From Argentina anserina (Eukaryota; Streptophyta; Magnoliopsida; Rosales; Rosaceae), in contig NC_065878.1 in the NCBI RefSeq assembly GCF_933775445.1, forward strand, positions 18,364,395 to 18,428,394: a stretch of DNA of 64,000 bases. Reading direction: 5' to 3'. Shown in pieces: positions 24,167-37,049 of this stretch. The first letter of the stretch is position 1; the number at the start of each line of letters is the position of its first letter. The notes beneath the pieces are model-generated. The model saw nothing but the letters and a program-made list of their open reading frames with translations, did no database searches and was not told where the DNA came from. A program made the translations under genes and the position numbers.

Positions 24167-24365
24167 ACAGGTCCTCGCTTAGAGTGTAGAACGAAGCAGT
24201 GACTGACCAACATCTAATAGCTAGTCGTTCTGTCGTTCCCACTTCCCAGAAATAAGAAATTAAGAATTCCAGGTCCTTGCTTAGAGTGTAGAACGAAGCA
24301 GTGACTGACCAACATCCGAGAGCTAGTCGTTCCCACTTCCCATAAATAAGAAATTAAGAATATCA
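24167..24365. repeat. 102-bp tandem duplication
   Basis: CAGGTCC-T/C-GCTTAGAGTG starts at 24167 and 24269. Both copies continue through GAACGAAGCAGTGACTGACC and end with AAATAAGAAATTAAGAAT. The first copy has a short extra TCGTTC unit. Confidence 0.75.
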
Positions 24366-24562
24366 CGTACATAATACGTTGCAGCTACTTGATTGTGCTT
24401 TAAGAAATCAGTGCATGATATCTTATCGGTCAATTAAGTAAGCAATATTGTGCTTCCTTAATTCTTGTGATAACTTCTCGATATTTACATGCGTGGATAT
24501 GTATAAAGTTCAATTCCTTACGTACTTATTATCACTGGCGGACCTATGTTGGAGCCTGGAAT

Positions 24563-26520
24563 TAGGGGTGGCATTCGGTTTAAACGGTTCGGTTTTAGGG
24601 TCAAACCGTAAATCAAACTGAAATTCAATTTCGGTTCGGTTCGGTTTTTTTCAGTTTTTTTTTTTAATTCTAGTTTCAAAATATTGTCGATCGACACCAA
24701 TAGATGTGATCAACATATATATTTAGGGACCATGTAAAAATTTCATCCATTTTGAACATAGTTTGATCGTCCATACTAACCATTAACCAAAAAAGAGGCG
24801 TTTTCACATAATAAAACCTCATTGACCGTGGCTTTGCCAAATGAGTTTCCTTGTTTCGACCACGCACGATCGATGACAAAAATTATGTGACTTCAAATAT
24901 GTAAACAACTTTTCTCATTTGCATCTTGGTAATGGGTCCTCCCTTAGGGTATATTAGTGTTGTTTTTGGTTTATCGGAAATTTCGACGGTCAAACGAGGT
25001 CCGAATTTGATGAAATTTTAAAATGGTCACTAAATATATATACTGATCACATCGGATGGTGTCGATCAATTCCGATAAGTTTCCTTCATATAGTCGCTTC
25101 ATAATGTGATAGTTTTATTATAACCCTAATATAAAGGTTATGGTACATTAGTGGACACTTCGGCGATCGACAACTCCAGTTTGAAATATGGTCGATCGAC
25201 ACCAGTAGATGTGATCGGTATATATATTTAGGGAACCCGTAAAAAATTCGTCCGTTTTGAACATGGTTTGACCGTCCGTACCAACGGTCAACCAAAAAAC
25301 ATGTGTTTTCACATAATAAAACCCCCATTGACCGAGACTTTGCCAAATGAGTTTCCTTGTTTCGACCACGCACGATCGATGACAAAAATTATGTGACTTC
25401 AAATATGTAAACAACTTTTCTCATTCGCATCTTGGTAATGGGTCCTCTCTTAGGGTATATTAGTGTTGTTTTTGGTTTACCGGAAATTCCGACGGTTAAA
25501 CGAGGTCCGAATTGGATGAAATTTTAAAATGGTCACTAAATATATATACTGATCACATCGGATGGTGTCGATGAATTCCGATAAGTTTCCTTCATATAGT
25601 CGTTTTCATAATGTGATAGTTTTATTATAACCCTACTATAAAGGTTATGGTACATTAGTGAACACTTCAGCGATCGACAACTCCAGTTTGAAATATGGTC
25701 GATCAATACCAGTAGATGTGATCGGTATATATATTTAGGGAACCCGTAAAAATTTCGTCCGTTTTGAACATGGTTTGACCGTCCGTACCAACGGTCAACC
25801 AAAAAAACATGCGTTTTCACATAATAAAACCCCCATTGACCGGGACTTTGCCAAATGAGTTTCCTTGTTTCGACCACGCACGATCGATGACAAAAATTAT
25901 GTGACTTCAAATATGTAAACAACTTTTCTCATTCGCATCTTGGTAATGGGTCCTCCCTTAGGGTATATTAGTGTTGTTTTCGGTTTATCGGAAATTCCGA
26001 CGGTTAAACGAGGTCCGAATTGGATGAAATTTTTACAAGGTTACTATATATACATATCAATCATATCGACTGGTGTCGATCGATCTTGAGAAGTTTCCTT
26101 CATATAGTTGCTTCATATTGAGGCGGATTTAGTAATTACACATCCGCTTGGTATATATATATATGTGTGTGTTTGTTTTAGCAAACTTATTTGAAACATA
26201 CATATATGGGCATACATATAAACATAGATGATTATATATACATATATAACACTACAAAAGAGAAACATATAATTATATATAATATAAACCTAAAATCATA
26301 TTAATCAAAACAAATATTCGGTAAGATAAACGTAAAACGACATTATTTTATAAATAATTCAGTTTTTCGGTTCAGTTCGGTTTCTTATGTGCCCAAACTG
26401 AAACCAAACCGATTAATTCGGTTCGGTTCGGTTTTTCGTGTGTTCGGTTCGGTTTTTTTCGGTTTCGGTCCGGTTTTTTTGGTTCGGTTTTCGGTTTTTC
26501 GGTCTTAAGTGCCACCCCTA
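24563..26520. mobile_element. Non-autonomous hAT-like element with internal 507-bp tandem array
   Basis: The ends are TAGGGGTGGCA and TGCCACCCCTA (11-bp perfect inverted repeat). Flanking 8-bp duplications are CCTGGAAT (24555-24562) and CCTGGAGT (26521-26528), 7 of 8 identical, as expected for a hAT insertion. Both subterminal regions are packed with CGGTT/GGTTCGGTT repeats, which could bind a transposase. No transposase is encoded; the short open frames are repeats of each other within the array. It sits inside the older hAT element at 24537-27468. Confidence 0.78.
24666..26112. repeat. Tandem array, about 507-bp unit, nearly three copies
   Basis: Units start at 24666, 25170 and 25677. Fixed landmarks such as CGACCACGCACGATCGATG occur at 24857, 25363 and 25871, giving spacings of 506 and 508 bases. 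Copies 2 and 3 are closer to each other than to copy 1. Each unit contains several GATCGA-type palindromes. The third copy is cut short near 26112. Confidence 0.88.
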
Positions 26521-26555
26521 CCTGGAGTGGTCTGGACTCCCTGGGTTATTATGTA

Positions 26556-26735
26556 GAGTATATTCCACACACCGTTAGAGTATGGGCACCGTCCAAAACT
26601 AACGGTGCGTTGACACCACGCGTCGTTTGCTGCACTCTAGGTAAAATCCAGACCACGCGCAGACTTCTAAGTTCCTATCATGTACGGTTAGGATTTGACA
26701 GTGTTGGTGCTTGATGGTGTGTTGAATCCATTTTC
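26556..26735. mobile_element. 180-bp MITE with 10-bp target duplication
   Basis: It is flanked by perfect TTATTATGTA at 26546-26555 and 26736-26745. The left end reads GAGTATATTCCACACACC. The right end read backwards is GAAAATGGATTCAACACACC, an imperfect inverted repeat. The 10-base duplication fits a Mutator-like element. It is inserted in the left part of the hAT element. Confidence 0.68.
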
Positions 26736-27056
26736 TTATTATGTATTAATTTATATTAGTTGGTTAGAATACATGTCTTTATCGGTAGTAAACCCTCCCA
26801 TACAAAATTCTCTCACCCCCTACGCCTCAAATACATATATTTAATAATAGTTAATTTAAAGATTGTATTACTATAAGCCAAAGAAGTCAAATTAAAGGAT
26901 TTAATAAGGATTTCTAAAATTCATGATTTTTCAACCTATTCCACCTATTTATTTATGAAGGAGTTCGTGTGAATGTTTTCTTCTATTGTATCTTATATAC
27001 TTTTTTACTAATTCTTTAGTTACTAAGGTTTTATATCTATTATTTTTTAAATTTGT

Positions 27057-27270
27057 AGATGAAACATAAGACTATTGATAACTGGTTTGCACGCAAAAAA
27101 AAAAACACATGATAATTGATGATTCTGAACCAAGCACTGTCGTACCAAAATCTGATGTTGAGCCTCAAGAGTCTGAAAATCATGCTGATTTCGAGAACTG
27201 TAATTAGTGAAATTCAACTTGATTCACTAGAACGTGATCCAAATACATTTGATATTGATTTTATTAAACT
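27057..27270 (+). pseudogene. hAT (TTF zinc-finger) transposase N-terminal fragment
   Basis: MKHKTIDNWFARKK opens at about 27060. A run of A then breaks the frame, and translation resumes as SEPSTVVPKSDVEPQESE and later DSLERDP in shifting frames with stops. This order (basic start, acidic linker, LERDP-like block before the TTF zinc finger) is that of DUF4371/TTF hAT transposases. The catalytic part is absent. Confidence 0.5.
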
Positions 27271-27475
27271 TTTATAAGTTTGGAATTGAACTTTATTTTT
27301 AAGTTAGGAAGTATTTATGTTTTATCTATAATTGATTGTTGGCTTATTAGTTATCAAATATAGTTTAAAAAATATTATTATATTAGTATTTTCGATTTTC
27401 AACTTATGATTATTGATTCGATACATTATACTTGAACTCTCCCAAGATCAAATCTTGGTTCCGCCATTGATTATC

Positions 27476-30400
27476 ATATATATATGTGTGATATATGTAT
27501 ATGTATATATATATATGGTGTTACTTTTTTATCAAATAATACTTCATTCACTTAAGAGGAAATATAACGAGTTTGAGACCTAATCCTACAAAACGGATCA
27601 GTCTGCCAGATTTCATTTAGAAAATTTATATAGACACAACACCACAATTGAAAACAACATAAATATGGGGAGAAAATAGCAGACGATGACACAAAATGAT
27701 AAGAAAAGGACATGACTAAAACTAGCACAGCAGCTTGAACCCGAGTACGGGATTTTCGGCGATTAGGAGTCTTTTACTGGAACCTCCAACGATCCAAAAC
27801 CAGAACTAGCTCAATCAATGAAGGAAAATGATGGACCACACAAGGTGGTAGACGCTGTAACCTCCGGATGGAAAGAATGGTTGGCATCTAGCCACCAAAG
27901 CAACTAGAACGCCCACCACGTAACCATATACGTACAATTGGTTTGAAACATGTGCACTTTCCACAATTTCGTTCCAATGTATACGTATTGCATTGTAATA
28001 CAGTGCTTTCTTGATGCTTTAAGTCTCTGTATACAATTTTAACATGCATGCATGAGATCGATATGGGGAGATTCTCAAGCTCCCGGCCGCAACAATTGTT
28101 ACTTTGTTAGAGTTGCGAGTATTCTAGATGTATTCTACTTTAAAAACTATGGTAGCTAGGTTAAGCCTCGATTATTATAATTGTACGTATAAAAACCTTT
28201 TGATTATTAGCTAGTGGGATTCATGTTGCGGTGAGTACTGAGTAGTACGTACTTCTCTTAGCTTCTGTACAGTTCAACAGATGTTACTTCATACATTGAT
28301 TGAGAAAGAGCACTGAATGTAAACCAAATAGTTAGGTGATTAATTTGTAGTCTTCGTGCCCATGCACACGGTTAGCAATAATTGAGGAAATCACACTTAT
28401 GTGTCAACATGGAGAAATATACGTCTAATATAGCGGTAATGAAACTTTTAAATTAGTAGAGCGGGAGAGAAAGAGATACCTCTAATTTGCATATCCCGAT
28501 ATCCGTCTTCAAGTGATGCAACTATATATTACATTCCTTAAAGATATTAAGTCGCAGACGACCAATTCAAATGTCTATCAATATAAACCATTCATGTAAC
28601 TGTCAATGTCTGGAGATTCAGGATAACCCTAGCAAGCTTGACCGTATTAATTGGTCCGGACAAATTTCATTTGAAAAACACGTACCAGGACGTAGGCGTT
28701 TTTTTTTTTTAAGAATAAAATAGTTCCATTAACCTAAGTAAATATAGGTGGTAACAATATAAATGTAACCCGGAACAAGTATCAATCATATAATAGGTAA
28801 CCTTCATTATACATTACGCACAAATAAATCTAAACTACTAATGATGAACCGAACATTCTATTAAACCCCTATAGGAGTTGTTACAATCACATATGACCTC
28901 AATTGGCGTGCAACAAATTATATCTAGAGTAAATAAAAAAAATTCACCCCCTGCATAGTTTAGGTGAGAGACATTGAGATAATGAGATATAAGCGACTCC
29001 CTTGCCTGTGTTAGGGCAAACAACCACTCCAGCCTTATTTATTTTGAATTGGGGTCCGAAACCCCAAGCTCAAAACCTGTTTGCCCTAGATATGGACTCA
29101 AATCCAAACCTAAAGTAGAGCTAGGTTTTGTCTGCAACTTTGCCTATGGCGATGCCGATACCCATCCCCAGCCATCCCGAGATGCCAACATCCACATCGC
29201 CAGCTTCAGCTTTCTCCTCCTGCTAACTACCAGCCCAACCGTTGTTGCTCGCTTCACCTCTACTTTGAACGGTGGACCAGCCGCCATCCCCAATAACTCC
29301 AAATTAGCTCGACATGCTCCAGATTTGGACACCTAAAAGAGTTCCCTCAAATCAAGATCACCTGGAAAAGACCAAGCCGCTACCATCTTGTTGTCGATAG
29401 GTCGAGGAGGCACTAGGCTTGCCGCCAACATGAAGAAACCAAGGTTTTGTATTGCCATGACTCTCCGAAAGGGACGGAGCAGAGGCATTACCAGGACTTA
29501 GTCGTTGTTAGAAGAGCTCATAAAGCTATTAAAATGGTATCGTCCATTGTGTGTTGATGATTGTATTTTTTTTTAAGTAAATCATACGATTTTATAATCA
29601 GCAAAGGCTAGAATAACCATTACATATCATTTCGCTATCACAATGGATAGACAAGAGGTCATGAGAAATCTCATAGTTGGTACATAGCATAGGTCTTTTC
29701 ATTATAATTGTAAATTGCCCGGATTGAAAAAATACCATGCCTATTCTACGACAAAATATAAATAGGCATCTATATAAACTTTATACCCTAGGCCTAGGCC
29801 CATGCTTGGGCTACTAGATCTGCAGCAGTCGACCACCACCAACCCGCACTATGATCGGAAAAGCTCCAATACGTATGACCAGCCAACCACCGCTGCAAGT
29901 CACCACCATCGCACACCAAAACGCCAGGCACCATTGACAACCACTCATGCAACTCCATCCCAAGAACAAGATCCCATATGGCAAAAGGATCCATTATAAT
30001 CAGCGCGGCCAAGGTTGATATCTCCATCCTTGCGCCACCATCAACCACTCCAAACTCATCAAGGTGTTGAAACTCCACGATCCTACCGGGCATAGATCAC
30101 CGCTGAAAACGTCAAGATCATCATTACACATCTATGGAAGAGCACGATGGCCACCGAGTTTCCTCTACAACGTCATTAAAAAATCAGCACAAACCCTTCC
30201 CATGGAAGAGCAACACCGCCAGAGAACCCTAGGTTCTAGATCTTGGCTTGTCCGTGTAATACAGAGTCCATCGCAAATGGAGACTCTTTTCTTAGTAATG
30301 TGTTGATGATTAAATAGATTTACGATAAGTTTTAAATACACACCCCTAATTACTTAATACACATCTATAATTTTCAAGTTTCAAATCAAATTTCATAGGT

Positions 30401-30632
30401 ATGGGAAAAGACCAAATCACACCCTTAATTAAGAAAGTATATAATATTAAAATTTAAAAATTTGGGGAAACTAATAATGTAAGAAATTTAGTAAGTTTTT
30501 ACAAGGAATGAATTACATTTATCTGATGGAAAATTAAGTGAAAATTTTTGATTATCAATTCCTCCCTTTATTTCTTTCTTAAAAAAATCATAATAAGTTA
30601 GAATATCAAACCAAGGTATGTTAAGACATTAT
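27476..30632. other. Gene-poor stretch with retroposon-like scraps
   Basis: I support no host gene. Poly-T starts at 27523, 28699 and 29569 are each followed by sequence resembling the reverse complement of LINE 3' ends, suggesting minus-strand retroposon fragments. The GC-richer segment 29050-30250 has short open frames on both strands (Pro/His/Thr-rich on plus), like LINE leader or gag-region decay, but I recognise no domain. Confidence 0.4.
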
Positions 30633-31692
30633 GGGAGCCCTTCTAATTATTATTTTTTGAATAGTTGGTCAAATTATATGTATATAAGCTCAGCAAGCAG
30701 TACAAACAACTGCCTCTAGCCAGATCTTCAACCCCAGCATCACCAGCCAACAAGCCACCATGCTTACGTCAAATCTTGCCTTTGCCATCTTCGTCGATGG
30801 CAAGCGAATTGCTAATGCCCACATCCCAACCTTCGACGAGGAACTAACCTTCAAATCAACCCAGCAGCACCATCACCACTTAGCGCAATCACGAGCATGT
30901 TAGATCCTAGATCAAAGACGATTCCATCGCAATCCATCGAAGAATGATGAACCTCAAATCCATCGTCACTTTGAAAACCTAGCAGATCCAAGATCTGGGT
31001 AGCCATCACCAATTTAACCTCACCTTTACCACCAACACCACTGACGAATGATCGAAGACAAAAGTGTAGGTTCAAGAGATCTTGTCGAGTCAACCCAAGA
31101 GAATCTCCAACATGTAGACAAGAGAGAGAGGAAAAGAAGGAGTCTTCCTCTGTTTTGACACAATACATTCGCCTCCTTGAGAATAGAGGCGCCAAGTAGA
31201 AGCCATCACTCTTGACAGAGAGGAGAGCATTCTAGAATTTGTTTTTATTGTCGCTATTTTATCTGAACAGTGTGAGCCCTTCTAATGAGGACTCTTAAGT
31301 TGAGGACTAGTTGAAGACTTTTCAGATTATCCCAGTTTTTTATCTTATATTTTCATCTTAACCGTTCAATTTACATATGTTTATGAGTATATCATTTATA
31401 CAAATTTTTAACCAAATTGAGAATCATGAAGGCATTCATAAGTGGGATTTACCAATTAAGAACTTGAACGGTTCATGTTTGACAAATTTGGTTCGTCTAT
31501 TGATTTGATCTAGTTTGATACATTAACGGTTACCAATTTGGCTGAAATTTTATAGCAATGATCTACTCATATAGACCTATAAATTGAACCGGTGAGATGT
31601 TAAAATGTGATCGAATATTGAATATTTTTAGCCATATACTGAAAAGTCCTCAACTATAACTCATTATAGTGATCCTCATTAGAAGGGCTCCC
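30633..31692. mobile_element. Mutator-like MITE, split by a nested retroposon
   Basis: The element begins GGGAGCCCTTCTAAT at 30633 and ends ATTAGAAGGGCTCCC at 31692. It is flanked by perfect 10-bp AAGACATTAT (30623-30632 and 31693-31702). After removing the retroposon at 30648-31273 and one copy of its duplication, about 420 bp remain. Extended inverted ends continue through AATGAGGA and, further in, TTGAGGACT / GACTTTTCAG blocks. There is no coding capacity. A diverged relative lies at 41859-42286. Confidence 0.78.
30648..31273 (-). mobile_element. Truncated retroposon (LINE-like) nested in the MITE
   Basis: The insertion is bracketed by perfect 13-bp repeats GAGCCCTTCTAAT (30635-30647 and 31274-31286), the length expected from target-primed reverse transcription. 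The left side starts with a T-rich run, so read on the minus strand it ends in an A-rich tail. The minus strand has a 114-codon frame (30851-31195) without a recognised domain. It may be a 5'-truncated LINE or another reverse-transcribed RNA. Confidence 0.6.
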
Positions 31693-31874
31693 AAGACATT
31701 ATAATCTTCTCATTTCATTCGATTACATTTTTCCTCTTCTTCAAAAAACAAAGTCGACGATGAAGATGAAAAATAGGTCAAAATTTATCAAACTAGATGA
31801 AAAATGCATTTTATCATTTTTCATGTTTAAGGATTTGAATAACAAGTATATGTAAGAATTTCTTGATAATCAAT

Positions 31875-32549
31875 AGGCAAAAATGCCAATTGACATCTCA
31901 ATTGTCAGTTTGCACCCCGAACTAGCATTTGAGTCAATTACCTCTTAAACTTAGTAAAAATTACCGATTTACACCGCATCCGTTAAATTTAATGTTTTCC
32001 ATCTAATTTTAAGTCACATGTCATGCATTTGAAGAGCAGTATTGTCATTGTATATTTATTTATATTTAATAATGAAATAAATTAATAAGATTACTTAAGA
32101 GGAACACTTGCTACTATATTTTTTTATTTTATTTTTCAAAACATGTTATTAATTTATATATTTATTATTTTACGTGATATGGTATGTTAAAATATATTAG
32201 AAAAATATAAATAAATACATAAAAAATTAAAAACAAATGTGAATGGGTGGGTATGTTGAATATATAATTCGAATAGGGTTAAAGTATGTAGAAAAAAGAT
32301 GTAAATAAATAATTTGATTAAAAAAATAATCCTCCTTTAAAGAATATTTTTATTTATTTATAAGAAATATATAAATAGAAAATGACAACATTATCTCTCA
32401 TGTGCATGACATACGACGCAAAATTGGATAGAAATAGTTAAATTTAACAGATGGGGTGCAAATCGGCAATTTTTACCAAATTTAAGAGGTAAATTGACTC
32501 AAATTGACAATTTTAACCAAATTTGGGATATATTTTGACAATTTTGCCT
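31875..32549. mobile_element. Non-autonomous transposon with long terminal inverted repeats
   Basis: The ends are AGGCAAAAATG and rc-matching ATTTTGCCT. The inverted similarity runs inward for roughly 170 bases, with paired blocks such as TTGAGTCAATT / AATTGACTCAA, CATCCGTTAAATTTAA / TTAAATTTAACAGATG and GTCATGCA / TGCATGAC. AATCAAT flanks both sides (31868-31874, 32550-32556). The AT-rich centre has no coding capacity. Long inverted repeats fit a Mutator-like non-autonomous element, though only 7 flanking bases match instead of the usual 9. Confidence 0.72.
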
Positions 32550-32556
32550 AATCAAT

Positions 32557-35500
32557 ATATATGGACCTTTACAAAATTTCAATATATCATATGAAATCTA
32601 TTTTAAAAAATCATATGAAATTATATTGTACCTAGAGTTAAGGGTATTTTAAGGACTTTGGGTTGTATATTTAATACAAAATTAGAAAGATAAATAAAAT
32701 GAGTGGTGTATTGAGTAATAAATATGTATTAAGAGAAGAGAAAAGTCAATGGTGATTATCGAGGATTTATATTTTAATTTAATGAAGATGATAATGAATG
32801 ATGTGATGATAATACTTTGAAAGCGGACTTTAAGTAGAGACGTAGATTGAGTAAGAAGGAGTTTGTGAGAACTAGAAGCTCAGCTCTCCCCAAGATTCAC
32901 CAGACAATAAAAACAGATGGAAAAAAAAACTAAATGAGAACAAAAACTGGTTCAATTAGGAGGCTAAGAAAGTCCAGTTATAGCAACACGTAAATCGTGT
33001 TTCTCTTCTATCTTCCTCCTTCCTTTTGGTGTATTTTGTTTCATCTTCTCAATTTGTTTCATTAGGGTTTTCAAATACTGGCTGAACAAAAACTCGAGAA
33101 CCACCTTCAGTATAATTTAAGCAAGTGTTAAGAAATTTGATAATATTGGAGAAAAACAAATATCAACAAGGAATAAGCTTATATATATATATATATTTTT
33201 TTGTGTGCCTGCTTAGCTAGTTAGATTCTTGTTCCAGGTAACTTTGTGCTGCAAGGCGAGGGAAGAGAATAACAGTTCAGGTCGACCATGCCATCAACGT
33301 ATTTTAACAACAAATAGCAGACGACTATAGTTCAAATCGTTCTCAGAAGCACAATATAATACTACTCGATCATGTAACTTTCTGAGTCCAGAAAGATGGA
33401 AACCAACGCGACAGATCAAATTCACTGGCTAATTTGTTGGACAAAGTGGTTGTTGAACGAAGCTAACAATACAAAACTTCAGCTTTCAGAAAGTCAGAAA
33501 TTCGGAATGAGCTTGATGAAAAAGGTGTGCACAGAAAAGTTTAAAACAAAAATCATGAAGAACCATCGCGGTCTAAGAAGTCAATAGAACACCAGAGGAT
33601 ATATAATATTTGTGTTTGCATATATGGATGAGGAGTATGACGAAGCTTGAGATGTGAATGTGGGAATGGATGTGAGGTAGGTAATGTTTGATTTCAATTC
33701 AAGGACTACATGCATAACTAACCGTAAGGCTGTGAATGAGTCAACCTGTTTGTACTCTGGAAGAATTCAATATTAGTTGGAGGCTTACAGCCATCTTATT
33801 AACAAAAACCAAATTCAAATGCTAAGATCAGTTATAGATATTTTTAGACATATACAAAATTCCAGATGAGTTTTGGGGTTCTGGATTGAGTGGATCCCCA
33901 GAAGGATTTGCGGCCTTGGATACATGCATGCAAAAACTGTTTATAATTCAAAGTGATTGCTGAAAAGTTTTTGACAGAAGAGCAATACCATATATAGCTA
34001 GAAATGCGGCTCATTGTTCTGATAAGTTCTTAATTAAACCAAATATATATGGTGGTGTGCATCTAGAAAATGTTTTGAAATTTCAACACCTGTGGAAGAG
34101 GGAATTGGGAAAATGACAAGTATGTATCCATGGACGCCATGAAATATTGATTAGTGCACTTGCCAAAGACTAAACATAAACAGCCACAACCATAGGAACG
34201 CTTAAACATTGTTAGTTCATTTCCTAACGATTTTCTTACATGATAGTAGAATATATAACGAGTAACCGGGTCCGAATTAAATGATACCACCCCATTCGAT
34301 GGTTTGTTTGCTCACCATACGCCAATTAAGGTCGCCAGTGACTACTTGAGTAAGGACGATGCTTGCTTGACATGTGATAATTACAACCATGTCACCTCAT
34401 TACTGAATTTGGAGGCCGACGTAAGATAAAAATGGGTACAAGGATCAGGATCGATTTGGTTAGAGTTGAGTCATTTCCTCACCAATTGTAGTCTACACAA
34501 TAAGATACAGAAATGAAACAGAGAACACAAGTTGTGTAGCTGTTTAAACGAGACTAGAAAATAGAAATACAGAATGTGTTGGGTCAGAAGGGTCGATTAA
34601 AAAAGAATCTGAGAACTACCGGCAAACATCTCAAACTCTCAAAAGGAATAGGCGGGCGTTGCAGGTTCACACAACAATAGCAACAAATTACTTATGTATT
34701 GCTGCAATTCAAAACTGGAAAACTGAATAAGAGCAACCATATCTGAGGACATCCAAATTATTTTGTATCATATGCCAGAGTACAAATTGAAGAGTAAAAA
34801 TAATGAATTTGAAGAGAAAATATTGTTGGATGAAAACAAAACTAATGAGCAACAGCAGTTAAGAGATTATGAACAGCTCTATAGAGTATTAGTATTGTCT
34901 TGGGATTTATAAATTGTAAATTGTAGATGATGTAGATCATTATCTACAATCTTCAAATACACTGAAGACCAGGACTACACGTAAGTGCATAGCCGCGAGT
35001 TTCTCCTAGTACTGCTATGCTCTGAAGACAAATCCTAGTACTGCTAGAAGAGCATGATAACAAATCCTGGATGTATCTACCAAAAGGCTTACATAACCAA
35101 ACTTGTTAGGAAAGACTAGTGCAAAAAGAAGGTTCCACATAGAAATGACTGGTGAATGAAATCCAAAGCTAGACTGTAACATGGTGGGAAGAAAGGCTCT
35201 ACTAAGTGGGAAAGCCCGACAGATTAAAATTGGCGGTTTACCAATATACCCCAACTAGCATTGATACCCAACTAGCCAGAAATCTATTGACCTTGGCTCA
35301 CATAACAGAGAGTAGCAGATGACATTAAGCATGGCAGGACATGTACAACCCTAGAGAACCCTCTGACTTTTCTCTAAATGGTCACATTTATAAGATCACA
35401 TACAGATCTCTTCGCAATGTGCAGACTACAAACATCAAATATGCAATCAAGTACCTGATGCAGAAAATGCTGAGAGTAGATATACCCATTGAGTGAGCGA

Positions 35501-35958
35501 CTTTGTGATCCTTCGCAAAAGACCAAGTTCAGATAAATAATTATTGCAGACGATGCAAGCAAAATTCGTAATTGTTTCACTGTTATCTTTTTAATGATGA
35601 ATCTCGGACCATCAACCAGACCTTTTAGGTCCAGCTGTATCATGGTTGAATGCCATGAACCAACCACATCATATAAAAGCTAACTATAACCAACATATGC
35701 AACCAAAACAGACTATTTAAATTTGAGGATTAATAGAGGTGACTCAACCAGAATAATGAAATGATAACCCCTAGCAACATCGATAGAAAACTAGACTATC
35801 ATAACACACGAGAAGAACATAATTGGTTTGGGTGTTTCCCAAACTAGAGAAGTCAAGTTTAATACCAGGGTCTCATGTTCAACACATCAATTCAAAATCA
35901 AAACTTGTGACCATAAGTTTCTATTACAGAAGATAGATGACCTAAATAAAGCAAACCC
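32557..35958. other. Intergenic sequence downstream of RPL35
   Basis: AT-rich sequence with only short unrelated open frames. A TA microsatellite lies at about 33180-33200. I see no gene and no clear element ends. Confidence 0.5.
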
Positions 35959-36857
<899 letters not shown>

Positions 36858-36909
36858 TGCTGTGTGTGTGTAGCTCTGCAACGGCGGCTTTGTCTACCTG
36901 TTTAAAATG

Positions 36910-37047
36910 AAACCCTAGACTGTTTAGAGGGGTTTTATACTTTTATATATATATATACAGCGCGAGGTGGGCTAGGTTTGAGTGGTTTATTGGGCTGATG
37001 CCATTGTGGGCTTTGTAATTTTATTGCAGTTTGATCCAATAGGCCCA
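36910..37047 (-). promoter_or_regulatory. RPL35 promoter: telo-box and site II elements
   Basis: Upstream of the RPL35 start lie AAACCCTAG at 36910-36918 (telo-box, plus-strand orientation), TGGGCT at 36968, 36991 and 37007, and GGCCCA at 37042. Telo-box plus TGGGCY site II motifs is the hallmark pairing for growth-linked expression of plant ribosomal protein genes, bound by AtPur-alpha-like/TRB and TCP proteins respectively. Confidence 0.75.
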
Positions 37048-37049
37048 AG

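Larger units (their letters stand above)
22621..24536. other. Intergenic sequence with small duplications, EXO70 5' flank
   Basis: No gene is supported. It holds a 44-bp duplication around a CACTA-like scrap (23804-24053) and a 102-bp tandem duplication (24167-24365). The 22640-23050 part is very AT-rich and may be a decayed MITE, but I could not pair its ends. Confidence 0.5.
24537..27468 (+). mobile_element. hAT-type DNA transposon (TTF/DUF4371 type), internally disrupted
   Basis: The left end reads CTGGCGGACC and the right end GGTTCCGCCATTG, the inverted GGCGGA-type ends of this hAT group. The repeat ATTATCA immediately flanks both sides (24530-24536 and 27469-27475). Inside, an ATG near 27060 opens with MKHKTIDNWFARK. 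After a frame break come acidic residues and LERDP, which fit the N terminus of TTF-type zinc-finger hAT transposases; the remainder of the transposase is missing. Two later insertions lie in its left part, at 24563-26520 and 26556-26735. Removing them brings the 5' end together as an uninterrupted hAT terminus. It is non-functional. Confidence 0.65.

Noticed and set aside
24676..25922. Minus-strand frames with the repeated start MSSIVRGRNKETHLAK or MFTYLKSHNFCHRSCVV
   Set aside because: They are copies of each other because of the 507-bp tandem array. They are short, frame-variable and lack a domain, so they are not a gene family.
29049..30306. Possible gene in the GC-richer block
   Set aside because: Frames are short, on both strands and without domains. 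Neighbouring poly-T tracts suggest retroposon debris instead.
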